Positions 1-9,453 are shown, numbered from the stretch's first letter. The stretch: 64,000 nucleotides of DNA from Natribacillus halophilus (GCF_900100185.1 NZ_FNEN01000009.1:53406-117405); one strand, 5' to 3'. The notes: a model not told the origin generated them from the letters alone. Translations and numbers: made by a program.

Positions 1-1
1 G

Positions 2-205
2 CCGACGTTTCATGATCAGCAGCCAGAGCCTGTCATCGAAGCCCATCTACTCGCATTTAATGAAAATATATATGGGAAACAGGTGGAACTGCAATGGTTA
101 AAAATGCTTCGACCCGAAGAAAAGTACGATTCGGCCGCGGCATTAATCGCGCAGATGGAAGAGGACAAGAGAGACGCTATGCACTATTTTGGCATTGAAC
201 GTTAA
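2..205 (+). CDS. ribF: Bifunctional riboflavin kinase/FAD synthetase, C-terminal part
   Basis: Only the last 67 codons are in the window. The reading frame opens with PTFHDQQ, the substrate-binding PTF motif of the riboflavin kinase domain. It continues with VIEAHLLAFNENIYGKQ and LRPEEKYDS, both typical of the RibF C-terminus. The full enzyme phosphorylates riboflavin to FMN and adenylates FMN to FAD. In B. subtilis ribC (ribF) also lies directly upstream of rpsO, so the context supports the call. The stop is TAA at 203-205. The N-terminal FAD synthetase domain lies outside the window. Confidence 0.9.
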   Translation, partial: PTFHDQQPEPVIEAHLLAFNENIYGKQVELQWLKMLRPEEKYDSAAALIAQMEEDKRDAMHYFGIER

Positions 206-212
206 TCAACCC

Positions 213-241
213 TTGCATTCTTATAAAAAAAAAGGTATCGT
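213..241 (+). promoter_or_regulatory. Candidate sigma-A promoter of rpsO
   Basis: TTGCAT (213-218) and TATCGT (236-241) are separated by 17 bases. The predicted start near 248 coincides with the first base of the hairpin that opens the rpsO leader. The -10 hexamer matches only four of six consensus bases. Confidence 0.45.
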
Positions 242-247
242 ATTCGT

Positions 248-322
248 TGTGGTCTCTTGCATTGACCACAGGTCCACTTGCTTGGCTCACGCGCGCCACC
301 GGCGGTAAGCGAGGGAAGTGGA
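248..322 (+). promoter_or_regulatory. Structured rpsO leader, possible S15 autoregulatory RNA
   Basis: Two helices can be read. TGTGGTC (248-254) pairs with GACCACA (264-270). TCCACTT (273-279) pairs with AAGTGGA (316-322), extended inside by GCTT with AAGC across a GAGGG bulge. The ribosome binding site of rpsO follows 11 bases later. Several Firmicutes, including Geobacillus, control rpsO by S15 binding to its own leader. Assignment to that class is inference from position and structure. Confidence 0.45.
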
Positions 323-347
323 GAAATAAAAAAAGGAGGTGGAAAGG

Positions 348-617
348 ATGGCTTTAACACAGGAACGTAAACAGGAGATCGTCGATACGTATAAGACACA
401 CGATACGGATACCGGCTCTCCGGAGGTACAAATCGCTATCCTTACGGAACAAATCGTTGACTTAAACCGACATTTGCAAACGCATGATAAAGATCATCAT
501 TCTCGCCGCGGCTTGCTCAAAATGGTCGGGAAGCGTCGCAATCTGCTTACGTATCTGCGCAAAAAGGATATTACAAGATACCGGGATATTATCCGCAAGC
601 TGGGCTTACGTCGCTAA
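348..617 (+). CDS. rpsO: 30S ribosomal protein S15
   Basis: Eighty-nine residues, the usual length of S15. It is a primary 16S rRNA-binding protein of the 30S platform. The family signatures [24 protein letters not shown] and YLRKKD are all present. The start is ATG 348, eight bases after AGGAGG (334-339). An in-frame GTG at 339 overlaps that site and is rejected. The gene lies between ribF and pnp as in other Bacillaceae and is followed by a strong intrinsic terminator. Confidence 0.97.
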   Translation: MALTQERKQEIVDTYKTHDTDTGSPEVQIAILTEQIVDLNRHLQTHDKDHHSRRGLLKMVGKRRNLLTYLRKKDITRYRDIIRKLGLRR

Positions 618-642
618 CGGCCGCTTGCCACGGAATTCAGCC

Positions 643-670
643 AAAAGCGGGAAGCGTTCCCGCTTTTTTT
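643..670 (+). terminator. Intrinsic terminator after rpsO
   Basis: AAAAGCGGGAA (643-653) and TTCCCGCTTTT (657-667) form an 11-bp stem with a GCG loop, running into a T tract. Some transcription may read through into pnp. Confidence 0.85.
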
Positions 671-703
671 ACAAACACAATAACCAGTAAAGGAGGTTTC
701 TGC

Positions 704-2785
704 ATGGAAGGTGAAGAACAGATATTTTCTCTCGATGTCGGCGGCCGGACCCTCTCTTTTGAAATCGGAAAACTTGCCAAACAGGCCAACGGCGCTGTTC
801 TTGTCAAATACGGCGACAGCGTCGTACTGACAACCGCGACCGGTTCAAAAGAACCGAAGGATTTGCCGTTCTTTCCGCTAACCGTGAATTATGAAGAACG
901 TTTATATGCGGACGGAAAAATTCCCGACGGTTTTATTAAACGGGAAGGGCGTCCATCGGAAGCGGCCACGCTCACGAGCCGGCTCATCGATCGGCCGATC
1001 CGACCGTTATTTCCCGATGGCTTTAGAAATGACGTTCAAGTCATCAGCACGGTGATGAGCGTCGATCAGGATGCTTCCCCGGAAATGGCGGCGATGATTG
1101 GCTCTTCGCTCGCGATTTCGATTTCGGATCTCCCATTTGCCGGACCGATTGCCGGTGTGGAGATTGGCCTCGTGGATGGTGAATTCGTCGTTAACCCTAC
1201 GAGCACGCAGACAGAAGTGAGCGAAATGGAGTTAACGGTGGCAGGGACAAAGGATGCCATTAATATGGTAGAAGCTGCCGCGAGCGAAGTAAGTGAGGAA
1301 AAAATGCTGGAAGCGATTCTATTTGCCCACGAGGAGATTAAAAAAATCGTCGCATTCCAGGAAGATATCATCGCGCAGTGCGGCAAAGAGAAAATGGAGG
1401 TTACGGTACAAAAGCCGGATGCTGATTTGGAGACAGAAGTACGTGACCAGGCTGAAGGCCAAATGAAAGATGCCGTGCTCGTTAAAGAGAAGCATGCGCG
1501 TGATGTGGCTATTCAAGAGGTGGAAAACACCGTCGTTGATCATTTCGACGAAGACCAGCACGACGATGTAAAGGACATTTTGCAATCCCTCGTCAAGGAA
1601 GAGTTTCGCCGGTTAATTACGAAAGAAAAAATCCGCCCGGATGGTCGCGCCCCGGAAGAGATTCGCTCTCTTGCCTCTGAAGTTCAGCTGCTTCCGCGCA
1701 CACACGGCTCGGGATTGTTTACGCGCGGACAAACACAAGCCCTTAGTGTTTGTACACTCGGTGCGCTCGGGGACGTACAGATCATCGATGGTCTCGGGCA
1801 GGAAGAGTCAAAACGGTTTATGCATCATTACAATTTTCCGCCATATAGCGTCGGGGAAACAGGGCCGATGCGCGCACCCGGACGGCGGGAAATCGGTCAC
1901 GGTGCCCTTGGCGAGCGGGCTTTGGAAAGAGTGATTCCCGACGAGGATGAATTCCCGTACACGATACGTCTCGTTTCCGAGGTGTTGGAATCCAACGGTT
2001 CCACGTCACAAGCGAGTATTTGCGCGAGCACCCTCGCGATGATGGATGCTGGCGTTCCGATTAAATCACCGGTGGCAGGCATTGCCATGGGCCTTGTCAA
2101 GGAAGACGATGACGTTAGCGTGCTCACCGACATTCAAGGTATGGAAGACGCGCTCGGGGACATGGATTTTAAAGTCGCAGGAACGTCTGAAGGCGTGACA
2201 GCCCTGCAAATGGACATCAAGATCCAGGGTATCACCCGTGAAGTGTTGGAAGAAGCCCTTGAACAGGCCCGAACCGCGCGCATGCAGGTGTTGAAAAACA
2301 TGCTCGATGTCATCAGCACATCACGCCCCGAATTATCGGAATATGCACCGAAGATTCTCACGATGCATATCAAACCGGACAAGATTCGCGATGTCATCGG
2401 ACCGAGCGGTAAAATGATCAACCAGATCATCGAAGACACAGGTGTAAAAATCGACATTGAACAAGACGGCACCGTCTATATTTCTTCAACGGATGCGACC
2501 GCAAATGAAAAAGCAAAGCAAACGATTGAAGACATTGTTCGTGAGGTTGAAGTCGGGCAAATTTACGAAGGCAAGGTTAAACGGATCGAGAAATTCGGAG
2601 CTTTTGTGGAACTATTTAAGGGAAGAGACGGTCTCGTTCATATTTCACAGTTAGCGAAAGAACGCGTGAACAAAGTGGAAGATGTCGTGAAGATCGGCGA
2701 TGCGGTCAAAGTAAAAGTGACTGAAATCGACAATCAGGGACGTGTCAACCTGTCACGCAAAGCGCTTTTGAGCGAAGAGGCCTAA
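704..2785 (+). CDS. pnp: Polynucleotide phosphorylase
   Basis: A 693-residue 3'-5' phosphorolytic exoribonuclease of RNA turnover, close to the usual 700 residues. Two RNase PH-like domains are joined by an alpha-helical linker. A KH domain starts near residue 555 ([11 protein letters not shown]) and an S1 domain near residue 613 ([25 protein letters not shown]). RNA binding relies on the KH and S1 domains, and the second PH domain carries the catalytic centre in this family. AAAGGAGG precedes the ATG. The gene sits behind rpsO as in most bacteria and has its own terminator. Confidence 0.97.
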   Translation: MEGEEQIFSLDVGGRTLSFEIGKLAKQANGAVLVKYGDSVVLTTATGSKEPKDLPFFPLTVNYEERLYADGKIPDGFIKREGRPSEAATLTSRLIDRPIRPLFPDGFRNDVQVISTVMSVDQDASPEMAAMIGSSLAISISDLPFAGPIAGVEIGLVDGEFVVNPTSTQTEVSEMELTVAGTKDAINMVEAAASEVSEEKMLEAILFAHEEIKKIVAFQEDIIAQCGKEKMEVTVQKPDADLETEVRDQAEGQMKDAVLVKEKHARDVAIQEVENTVVDHFDEDQHDDVKDILQSLVKEEFRRLITKEKIRPDGRAPEEIRSLASEVQLLPRTHGSGLFTRGQTQALSVCTLGALGDVQIIDGLGQEESKRFMHHYNFPPYSVGETGPMRAPGRREIGHGALGERALERVIPDEDEFPYTIRLVSEVLESNGSTSQASICASTLAMMDAGVPIKSPVAGIAMGLVKEDDDVSVLTDIQGMEDALGDMDFKVAGTSEGVTALQMDIKIQGITREVLEEALEQARTARMQVLKNMLDVISTSRPELSEYAPKILTMHIKPDKIRDVIGPSGKMINQIIEDTGVKIDIEQDGTVYISSTDATANEKAKQTIEDIVREVEVGQIYEGKVKRIEKFGAFVELFKGRDGLVHISQLAKERVNKVEDVVKIGDAVKVKVTEIDNQGRVNLSRKALLSEEA

Positions 2786-2793
2786 AGGCAGAG

Positions 2794-2820
2794 AAACTTG
2801 GTAAAAAGCCAAGTTTTTTT
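2794..2820 (+). terminator. Intrinsic terminator after pnp
   Basis: AAACTTGG (2794-2801) pairs with CCAAGTTT and is followed by a run of T. It is 9 bases after the pnp stop codon. Confidence 0.8.
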
Positions 2821-2885
2821 ACTGTCTTATACAAGTAACATAACGCTTACACTCTCGCATAAACTGGGACGAGGGGTGAGCTTAA

Positions 2886-3917
2886 ATGATGTTTAAAACG
2901 AGGTTTTTGCAGGTACTTATAGGTTTTATCGTTGTCATCGTAGGCTTTACTGCCTGGTCATTTCCAGATACATCGGAAGAGACGGTAGATACATGGACAG
3001 AGGAAGCAGAAGATTTGCAAACCGAAGAGAGCAGCGAAGCGATTCGTGAACAGATTGAAGAGGCGAGAGATGAATTCGATGAACCCCCAGTCGATGCCGT
3101 GGTCGATGATGTATGGAAAGGAATTCCCGGCTATAACGGCCGCGTCATCGATGTTCGTGAATCTTATGAAAATATGAAAGAACATGAACGCTATGAAGAA
3201 GAGCTCCTTGTTTTTCATGATACAGCCCCTGAGGTCACCTATAGAGATTTACCGCCGACGCCTTTTTACCGTGCCAATCCGAATAAGGAGATGGTCGGTT
3301 TTGTCATCAATGTCGCCTGGGGGAATGAACATCTGCCGACGATTTTGAACGAGTTAAATGAACAGGATGTACAAGCCACTTTTTTTCTGGAAGGGTCGTG
3401 GGTGCGTGACCAACCGCGCCTCGCGCGCATGATTCAGGAAGAAGGCCATGAAATTGGCAATCATGCTTACTCTCATCCTGATATGGCTTCACTGTCAGCC
3501 GAAGAGATTAAACAGGAACTGGAAAATACGAACGAAGTGATTGAAGCGACGCTGAATGAAGAACCGGACTGGTTCACCCCTCCTTCAGGCAGTTTCAGAC
3601 ATGAAGTGGTAGAGATTGCCCATGAGCTTGACATGTACACAGTGCTTTGGACCGTGGACACGGTGGATTGGCAAAACCCCGAACCGGATGCTATGGTAGA
3701 GCGAGTAGCAGATAACATTCATCCTGGGGCGACCGTCCTGATGCACCCGACAGAACCGACGGCAGAGGGCATCGGTGAAATGATTGAGCGTATTCAAAGG
3801 CAGGATTTGGAGATCGGTCCGATCTCATCCGTGATGAGTGAGAATCGCGTTACAGGCGGTACATCACAGGCACCAGCAGACGAAGAGGAGGCCGACGAAT
3901 ATTGGTCCAACGAATGA
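2886..3917 (+). CDS. ylxY: YlxY-type polysaccharide deacetylase-like protein
   Basis: A 343-residue protein with an N-terminal membrane anchor or signal segment (about residues 5-25), a very acidic linker and a NodB-fold domain from about residue 137. The metal-binding second motif is intact (GNHAYSHPDM). The first motif, normally TFDDG, reads INVAWGNEH, so the catalytic Asp pair is missing. The same substitution is typical of B. subtilis YlxY, which occupies this position. It is probably extracytoplasmic and may have little or altered deacetylase activity. The ATG at 2886 follows GAGGGGTGAG; a second ATG at 2889 is equally possible. The end overlaps the mlpA start. Confidence 0.85.
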   Translation: MMFKTRFLQVLIGFIVVIVGFTAWSFPDTSEETVDTWTEEAEDLQTEESSEAIREQIEEARDEFDEPPVDAVVDDVWKGIPGYNGRVIDVRESYENMKEHERYEEELLVFHDTAPEVTYRDLPPTPFYRANPNKEMVGFVINVAWGNEHLPTILNELNEQDVQATFFLEGSWVRDQPRLARMIQEEGHEIGNHAYSHPDMASLSAEEIKQELENTNEVIEATLNEEPDWFTPPSGSFRHEVVEIAHELDMYTVLWTVDTVDWQNPEPDAMVERVADNIHPGATVLMHPTEPTAEGIGEMIERIQRQDLEIGPISSVMSENRVTGGTSQAPADEEEADEYWSNE

Positions 3918-5152
3918 CACTAACGAATGGGGCGCGTGTTGTTTACGAGCCGATGGAGCACGTACGCTCGCTATCCATCGGCATTTGGATTTATACAGGC
4001 TCCCGCGATGAAGAACAAGAGGAGAACGGGATCACCCACTTTCTCGAGCATATGCTTTTTAAAGGGACGCAGCAACGTTCAGCCACGGAAATTGCCGAAG
4101 CTTTTGACCGTATGGGCGGCTATGTGAATGCCTTTACGGCTAAGGAATATACATGCTTTTATGCAAAAGTGATCGATACCCACGCCCGGGAAGCGGTGGA
4201 TATTCTTAGTGATATGTTTTTTAATCCGGCGTTTCCGGAAGAGGAAATTACGAAAGAACGCAATGTCGTCCTTGAAGAAATTCGCATGGTTGAGGATACA
4301 GCTGACGATGTCGTCCACGACGACCTTGATGCAACCGCTTATGGAAACCATCCGCTGGGAAGGCCGATACTGGGGACCGAAGACACGGTTCCAACCTTTA
4401 ACAGGGAACAACTCAAGCATTTTATTCATAAGCACTACCGACCGGACAATGTCGTTGTGTCTCTGGCCGGGAAGATCGATGATTCACTTTTATCATGTGT
4501 AGAAACGCAGTTTTCCGGATTTTTGGCGCAAAAGAGCAGCAATATTCAAGAAACACCTCCAGTCTTGAACGGGAATAAAGCAGCGCGGGCGAAGAGCATC
4601 GAACAGGCTCATCTTTGCCTGGGGTTTGATGGCGTTTCGATTCAGGACGAGCAAATTTATGCCATGGTCTTATTCAATCAGTTATTGGGGGGCAGCATGA
4701 GCAGTCGCCTGTTCCAGGAAATACGGGAGCAGCGGGGTCTGGCTTACGCCGTGTTCTCCCATCATATCGCTTATCGTGACGGGGGAATGTTGACGGTCTA
4801 CGCGGGGAGCGCACCCCAGTACGTCGGTGAGATTTTAGACGCGACGATGGCCATGCTCGAACATTTTGCCAGCAAGCAGCTGAAAGACAATGAGCTGGAA
4901 AATGTAAAGTCGCAAGTTCAGGGGAGTCTTTTGCTCGGCTTGGAAAGCACGAGCAGTCGTATGAGCCGCAATGGCAAAAATGAATTAAGCCTCGGTTACC
5001 ATCGTTCTCTCGACACGTTGACCGAAGAGATCGATGCCGTGTCCGCTCGGGATATACAGGCGGTGGCCGAAAAACTTTATAAAAGTGAATATGCCCTTTC
5101 CCTCATCAGCCCTGATGGTGAATGGCCGACAGGTTGTTCTATTTCCCGGTGA
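3902..5152 (+). CDS. mlpA: M16 family zinc peptidase MlpA
   Basis: A 416-residue metallopeptidase of the insulinase/processing-peptidase family. The inverted zinc motif HFLEH is at residues 46-50, followed by MLFKGT. The downstream glutamate ligand region is NVVLEEIRMVEDT, and the inactive second half includes RLFQEIREQRGLAY. The TTG at 3902 is chosen because AGAGGAGG (3884-3891) is ten bases upstream and the resulting N-terminus MVQRMTLTNGARVV aligns with that of B. subtilis MlpA. An internal ATG at 3914 would shorten it. It overlaps ylxY by 16 bases, suggesting coupled translation. Confidence 0.9.
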   Translation: MVQRMTLTNGARVVYEPMEHVRSLSIGIWIYTGSRDEEQEENGITHFLEHMLFKGTQQRSATEIAEAFDRMGGYVNAFTAKEYTCFYAKVIDTHAREAVDILSDMFFNPAFPEEEITKERNVVLEEIRMVEDTADDVVHDDLDATAYGNHPLGRPILGTEDTVPTFNREQLKHFIHKHYRPDNVVVSLAGKIDDSLLSCVETQFSGFLAQKSSNIQETPPVLNGNKAARAKSIEQAHLCLGFDGVSIQDEQIYAMVLFNQLLGGSMSSRLFQEIREQRGLAYAVFSHHIAYRDGGMLTVYAGSAPQYVGEILDATMAMLEHFASKQLKDNELENVKSQVQGSLLLGLESTSSRMSRNGKNELSLGYHRSLDTLTEEIDAVSARDIQAVAEKLYKSEYALSLISPDGEWPTGCSISR

Positions 5153-5194
5153 CCGGCATAGCTATGTAAAAAGGGCCAACAAAAGGGGGAGCGC

Positions 5195-5431
5195 ATGAGG
5201 TTAAGTGAAATGAGCGCTAAAGAAATCGTCGACTTTGAACAAGGAGAACGGCTCGGGGTTCCCGGCCGTCTCGATGCCCGTGTCAACGCCTCAACGGGTG
5301 AAATTGAAGCTTTTCTGTTTCCGACGTCGAGATGGAGTCCTTTTCGAAAGAATGAAGAAACGCTGGAAATACGCTGGCACCATATTCATACGATTGGTGA
5401 AGATATGATTATCGTTAATCGTTCAGTTTGA
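5195..5431 (+). CDS. ymxH: YlmC/YmxH family sporulation protein
   Basis: A 78-residue protein with the PRC-barrel-like pattern of the YlmC/YmxH family (MRLSEMSAKEIVDFEQGERLG at the start, IRWHHIHTIGEDMIIV at the end). Its biochemical role is not established. It lies between mlpA and the dipicolinate synthase genes exactly as in B. subtilis. AAAGGGGGAG precedes the ATG. A GC-rich terminator overlaps its stop codon. Confidence 0.88.
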   Translation: MRLSEMSAKEIVDFEQGERLGVPGRLDARVNASTGEIEAFLFPTSRWSPFRKNEETLEIRWHHIHTIGEDMIIVNRSV

Positions 5432-5464
5432 TGCGCCCGGCTGCCGCCGGCCGCATCTTTTTTT
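5430..5464 (+). terminator. Intrinsic terminator after ymxH
   Basis: GATGCG-C-CCGGC (5430-5441) pairs with GCCGG-C-CGCATC (5446-5457), with one C/C mismatch, followed by seven T. It separates the mlpA-ymxH unit from the sporulation-controlled dpaA promoter. Confidence 0.85.
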
Positions 5465-5470
5465 AATTTC

Positions 5471-5523
5471 CCGATTTCTGTTCTCCCCTCCGACTTCCGG
5501 CCTCTGACCTCCGACTTCTGGAT
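5471..5523 (-). repeat. Heptanucleotide tandem repeat, locus 1
   Basis: Read on the minus strand the segment runs in seven-base steps TCGGAGG, TCAGAGG, CCGGAAG, TCGGAGG, GGAGAAC. The consensus is YCRGARG. A closely related run is at 43031-43070, and shorter related runs are at 22636 and 25723. Confidence 0.7.
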
Positions 5524-5527
5524 ACTC

Positions 5528-5555
5528 ACGTGACTGTGCTTCTGCACATATTCTA
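5528..5555 (+). promoter_or_regulatory. Sigma-K-like promoter of dpaA
   Basis: CATATTCTA (5547-5555) matches the sigma-K -10 consensus CATANNNTA exactly, with AC (5528-5529) seventeen bases upstream as the -35 element. B. subtilis spoVF is expressed in the mother cell under sigma-K, so this is the expected control. Confidence 0.7.
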
Positions 5556-5578
5556 TAAGGGCAGGGGCATAGAAGGAG

Positions 5579-6463
5579 GTGGAGATCATTGAACATGTCG
5601 CCGTTATCGGCGGAGACCGTAGGCAAATTCAACTGGTGCACACGCTCCAGAAGAATGTAGAGCAGATTTCGGTGGTCGGATTTGAAAAGATGCCTTTCTC
5701 TCATGCCAATATTAACGCTTGTACATTAGCGGAAGTTCCCTGGGAGCAATTGAACGCGATCCTATTTCCGATGAGTGGGGTAAAACCGGATGGCAAAGTG
5801 GAGGCTGACTATGCAGCCGAACCGCCTAAAGTCACCGGTGAGATGCTTGCACAACGGTCCAGCCGTTGCATGATCTTCACCGGTATTATGACCGAGTTTT
5901 TCCGGCAAAAGAATGTTGTCAAAGACGTCGTCTGTTGGATGGAAAGGGACGATGTCGCCGTTTATAATTCCATCCCTACAGCGGAAGGCGTGCTCATGTT
6001 GGCGATGGAGAACACGGACGATACGATTCATGGTGCCGATGTTACCGTCGTAGGCTTTGGCCGTTGCGGACTGACCATTGCCGAACTGTTCAAAGCGGTG
6101 GGAGCGAAGGTCACCGTGATAACAGATGATATGACAGAACAGGCAAGGGCTTTTCAAGCGGGTCATGAAGTGAAAGAGCTGAGCCATCTCCCTGCTGCCC
6201 TGTCTACGTCCGACATCTGTGTCAACACCATCCCTCTCCTCGTTATAACAAAGGAGATGTTGCAGCAAGCCAATGAAAGAGGCTACATCCTCGATATTGC
6301 CAGTCGCCCCGGGGGGGTTGATATCAATGGTGCCCTTCAACTGGGACTGAACGCTCAAATTGCCCCCGGACTACCCGGAAAAGTTGCGCCCGGAACGGCC
6401 GGGGACATTCTCGCTCAAGTGACCTTAGCGCTAATGAAATCTGAAAATAAGAAAGGAAGATAA
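5579..6463 (+). CDS. dpaA: Dipicolinate synthase subunit A
   Basis: Up to 294 residues. With DpaB it makes dipicolinic acid from the lysine-pathway intermediate made after Asd and DapA, for loading into the spore core. The N-terminus VAVIGGDRRQ and a central dinucleotide-binding fold (VTVVGFGRCGLTIAEL, near residue 155) match SpoVFA. The end ASRPGGVD and APGLPGKVAPGTAG is family-typical. The start is unusual: the first in-frame GTG (5579) overlaps the AAGGAGG site (5573-5579), so translation may begin at ATC 5585 or ATT 5588. It lies three bases before dpaB. Confidence 0.92.
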   Translation: MEIIEHVAVIGGDRRQIQLVHTLQKNVEQISVVGFEKMPFSHANINACTLAEVPWEQLNAILFPMSGVKPDGKVEADYAAEPPKVTGEMLAQRSSRCMIFTGIMTEFFRQKNVVKDVVCWMERDDVAVYNSIPTAEGVLMLAMENTDDTIHGADVTVVGFGRCGLTIAELFKAVGAKVTVITDDMTEQARAFQAGHEVKELSHLPAALSTSDICVNTIPLLVITKEMLQQANERGYILDIASRPGGVDINGALQLGLNAQIAPGLPGKVAPGTAGDILAQVTLALMKSENKKGR

Positions 6464-6466
6464 AAA

Positions 6467-7060
6467 ATGATGCTCGTCGGCAAACAGATCGGTTTTGGGT
6501 TGACGGGTTCCCACTGTACATTGGAAGAGGTCATTCCGATGATCAATGCCTTGCAGGCTGAAGGGGCAGAGGTGATCCCCTTCGTAAGTCACACGATACA
6601 GACAACAGAGACGAAATTCGGCACGCCCAATCAGTGGCTGGAGTCCATCGAAAAGGCCGCCGGCCAGGAAGCGGTGAACTCGATTCCGAAAGCAGAACCT
6701 TACGGCCCGAAGACGCCGCTGGACGCCATGTTGATCGCACCGATGACCGGCAGTTCCGTGAGTAAATTTGCCAATGCCCAAACCGATTCTCCGGTGTTAA
6801 TGGCAGCGAAAGCGACGTTAAGAAACAGCGCTCCGGTCGTATTGGCGATCTCCACGAATGATGCTCTCGGATTGAACGCGAGCAATTTGGCTAAATTGTT
6901 ACAAATGCACCACGTGTATCTCGTGCCGTTTGGTCAGGATAATCCTTATAAAAAACCGACGTCTCTTGTGGCCAGAATGGAAGATATTCCGCCAACCATT
7001 GAAGCAGCGATACGTGGCGAGCAATATCAACCGCTCATCATAGAAAAGTTTGCTGATTAG
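6467..7060 (+). CDS. dpaB: Dipicolinate synthase subunit B
   Basis: A 197-residue flavoprotein-fold subunit of dipicolinate synthase. The opening GKQIGFGLTGSHCT and central IAPMTGSSVSKFANA, with VLAISTNDALG, are typical of SpoVFB and related to Dfp-type flavoproteins. GAAAGGAAG precedes the ATG. It is co-transcribed with dpaA from the sigma-K-like promoter and is followed by asd, which supplies the shared precursor branch. Confidence 0.93.
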   Translation: MMLVGKQIGFGLTGSHCTLEEVIPMINALQAEGAEVIPFVSHTIQTTETKFGTPNQWLESIEKAAGQEAVNSIPKAEPYGPKTPLDAMLIAPMTGSSVSKFANAQTDSPVLMAAKATLRNSAPVVLAISTNDALGLNASNLAKLLQMHHVYLVPFGQDNPYKKPTSLVARMEDIPPTIEAAIRGEQYQPLIIEKFAD

Positions 7061-7162
7061 TCGCTCATAGCTGTTGCCAAAATCCCTGGAGTCCTTTATT
7101 TTAAGAGGAGCAATCATATGTCATAATGAAAGCAGCCAATTTGAGGAGGTACGAAAAAGGAA

Positions 7163-8212
7163 ATGACTGAACAAGGATTTAATGTCGCTGTCGTAGGTGC
7201 GACAGGGGCTGTTGGGCAACAGATGCTTAAAACGCTCGCGGAGCAAGCGTTTCCGATCAAATCATTGAAATTGTTATCATCATCGCGTTCGGCCGGCAAG
7301 CAAATGGAATTCGACGGAAAAACGTTAACAGTTGAAGAAGCAACCCCCGAATCATTCGATGGGGTGCAAGTGGCGCTTTTTTCCGCCGGCGGATCCGTTT
7401 CGAAAAAATTGGCGCCGGAGGCTGTCAAACGCGGCGCGATCGTCATCGACAATACGAGTGCCTATCGGCTTGCTGATGAGGTGCCGCTTGTCGTTCCGGA
7501 AATCAACGAAGCGGATATTCATAACCATCAGGGTATTATCGCCAATCCGAATTGTTCCACGATTCAAATGGCCGTTGCCCTGGAGCCGATCAAGCAAGCC
7601 TATGGCCTGAAAAAAGTCGTCGTCTCAACCTATCAAGCGGTGTCGGGTGCAGGTCTCGATGCTGTCGATGAAATGTATGAACAGACCGGTCAGATCTTAA
7701 ATGACGAAGACATTTCCCCGGAAGTGTTGCCGGTCTCCAAGGATGAAAAGCATTACCAGATCGCGTTTAACGCGCTCCCGCAAATCGATGTCTTCCAGGA
7801 CAACGGCTATACGTTTGAAGAGATGAAAATGGTCAACGAGACGAAAAAGATTCTTCACGATCCGTCTCTTGCCGTCTCGGCGACGTGTGTACGCTTGCCT
7901 GTTGAAACCGGACACTCGGAATCCGTATATGTGGAAACGGAAAAGAGCGGGGCAACGACAAGCGATATGCAGGCTGTTTTGCAAGGCGGCGCAGGCATCA
8001 CCCTGCAGGATGATCCCGCCACGCAGACTTATCCGCTGGCCACTGCTGCCAAAGGCTTACCCGACGTGTTTGTCGGGCGCGTGCGCCGGGATCTTGACGC
8101 GGAGAATGGCTATCATCTCTGGGTCGTTTCCGACAACTTGTTGAAAGGAGCCGCTTACAACTCCGTTCAGATTGCCGAAAGTCTCGTCAAGTTAGGGCTA
8201 ATCAGGTCATGA
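7163..8212 (+). CDS. asd: Aspartate-semialdehyde dehydrogenase
   Basis: A 349-residue NADPH-dependent enzyme that reduces aspartyl phosphate to aspartate semialdehyde, the branch point to lysine, dipicolinate, methionine and threonine. The nucleotide-binding GATGAVG is near residues 12-18 and the catalytic cysteine is Cys131 in NPNCSTIQ. The C-terminus carries GAAYNSVQIAE. The ATG at 7163 follows GAGGAGG by 12 bases, a slightly long spacing. The last four bases overlap dapG (ATGA). Confidence 0.96.
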   Translation: MTEQGFNVAVVGATGAVGQQMLKTLAEQAFPIKSLKLLSSSRSAGKQMEFDGKTLTVEEATPESFDGVQVALFSAGGSVSKKLAPEAVKRGAIVIDNTSAYRLADEVPLVVPEINEADIHNHQGIIANPNCSTIQMAVALEPIKQAYGLKKVVVSTYQAVSGAGLDAVDEMYEQTGQILNDEDISPEVLPVSKDEKHYQIAFNALPQIDVFQDNGYTFEEMKMVNETKKILHDPSLAVSATCVRLPVETGHSESVYVETEKSGATTSDMQAVLQGGAGITLQDDPATQTYPLATAAKGLPDVFVGRVRRDLDAENGYHLWVVSDNLLKGAAYNSVQIAESLVKLGLIRS

Positions 8213-9429
8213 AGATCGCTGTGCAAAAATACGGCGGAACGTCCGTGCAATCGGAAACGTTGCGCCAAAAAGCAGCCGGCCATGTCAAACAGGCGGTGCA
8301 GGACGGCTATAAAGTCGTCGTCGTTGTCTCGGCTATGGGGCGCATGAATGACCCCTACAGCACTGACACATTGTTAAGTCTGATCACAGGTGATGACGGG
8401 CAATTGCCGGGACGTGAACAGGATATGCTGCAAGCGTGCGGGGAAGTCATTTCTTCTGTTGTCTTTACCAATCTGCTGATTTCCGAAGGCCTAAAAGCGT
8501 CGGCGCTTACGGGTAAGCAAGCAGGATTTCGGACAACGGAAGAATTTGGCGAGGCGCGTATTACGCAAATGCAGCCTGAGCCTGTGCTCGCGCGTTTGCA
8601 TGAAGTGGATGTCGTCGTCGTTGCCGGTTTTCAGGGAGAATCGGAAAGCGGGGAAACGACAACGCTGGGAAGGGGCGGAAGTGATACTTCCGCCACCGCG
8701 CTTGGCGCGGCCTTAAAGGCGAAAACCGTCGATATTTTCACCGATGTTGAGGGCATTATGACCGCCGACCCTCGCATCGTTAATGATGCCCGGCCCATGA
8801 AGTCACTCACTTATACGGAAGTGGCGAATCTGGCCCATCAGGGAGCGAAAGTTATCCATCCGCGGGCCGTCGAAATCGCCATGCATGCGGAAGTGCCGAT
8901 TCGCATTCGCTCCCTCACTTCAGACGGCGACGGCACGCTCGTCTCTTCCACCCATGGCAGCGCCCCCGGGAGCGATGTACAGGAGCGGCTCATCACCGGC
9001 ATCACTTATCTCAAAGGCATTACACAAGTGATCGTTTCGAAGGAACGGGAGGATCTTGAAGCGCCTTCCCTTATTTTCGAGCGCATGGCGGCGGAAGGGA
9101 TCAGCGTTGACTTTATTAATATTGATACCACCTCCATCGTTTTTACCATCCCGGAAGCAAAGAGCCAACAGGTGGAACGAAAACTGGTCGATGCCAACTA
9201 CCCGCCGACGCTTTTGCACGGCTGTGCCAAGGTTTCAGCCGTCGGTGCGGGAATGACGGGCGTTCCGGGTGTGGTATCCCGCATCACCCTCGCCCTTCAT
9301 GAAGCGGGGATCGATATTTTGCAGGCCACAGACTCGCACACGACCATTTGGGTCCTCGTCCGCGAAGAAGAGCTGAATGATGCCGTTAACGCGCTTCATG
9401 GGGTGTTCAAACTGGCCGACAATCAGTGA
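8209..9429 (+). CDS. dapG: Aspartate kinase I
   Basis: A 406-residue kinase that phosphorylates aspartate in the first step of the lysine and dipicolinate pathway. The N-terminus has VQKYGGTSV and the substrate loop GRGGSDTSATAL. Two ACT regulatory domains fill the last 140 residues. B. subtilis DapG is inhibited by diaminopimelate. The ATG overlaps the asd stop, so the two are translationally coupled. In B. subtilis dapA follows at once; here a terminator and then rnjB follow instead. Confidence 0.93.
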   Translation: MKIAVQKYGGTSVQSETLRQKAAGHVKQAVQDGYKVVVVVSAMGRMNDPYSTDTLLSLITGDDGQLPGREQDMLQACGEVISSVVFTNLLISEGLKASALTGKQAGFRTTEEFGEARITQMQPEPVLARLHEVDVVVVAGFQGESESGETTTLGRGGSDTSATALGAALKAKTVDIFTDVEGIMTADPRIVNDARPMKSLTYTEVANLAHQGAKVIHPRAVEIAMHAEVPIRIRSLTSDGDGTLVSSTHGSAPGSDVQERLITGITYLKGITQVIVSKEREDLEAPSLIFERMAAEGISVDFINIDTTSIVFTIPEAKSQQVERKLVDANYPPTLLHGCAKVSAVGAGMTGVPGVVSRITLALHEAGIDILQATDSHTTIWVLVREEELNDAVNALHGVFKLADNQ

Positions 9430-9453
9430 AAAAATATCCGGATTGATGTGGTT

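Noticed and set aside
339..347. GTG start of rpsO at 339
   Set aside because: It overlaps the AGGAGG site and would add three residues not found in S15.
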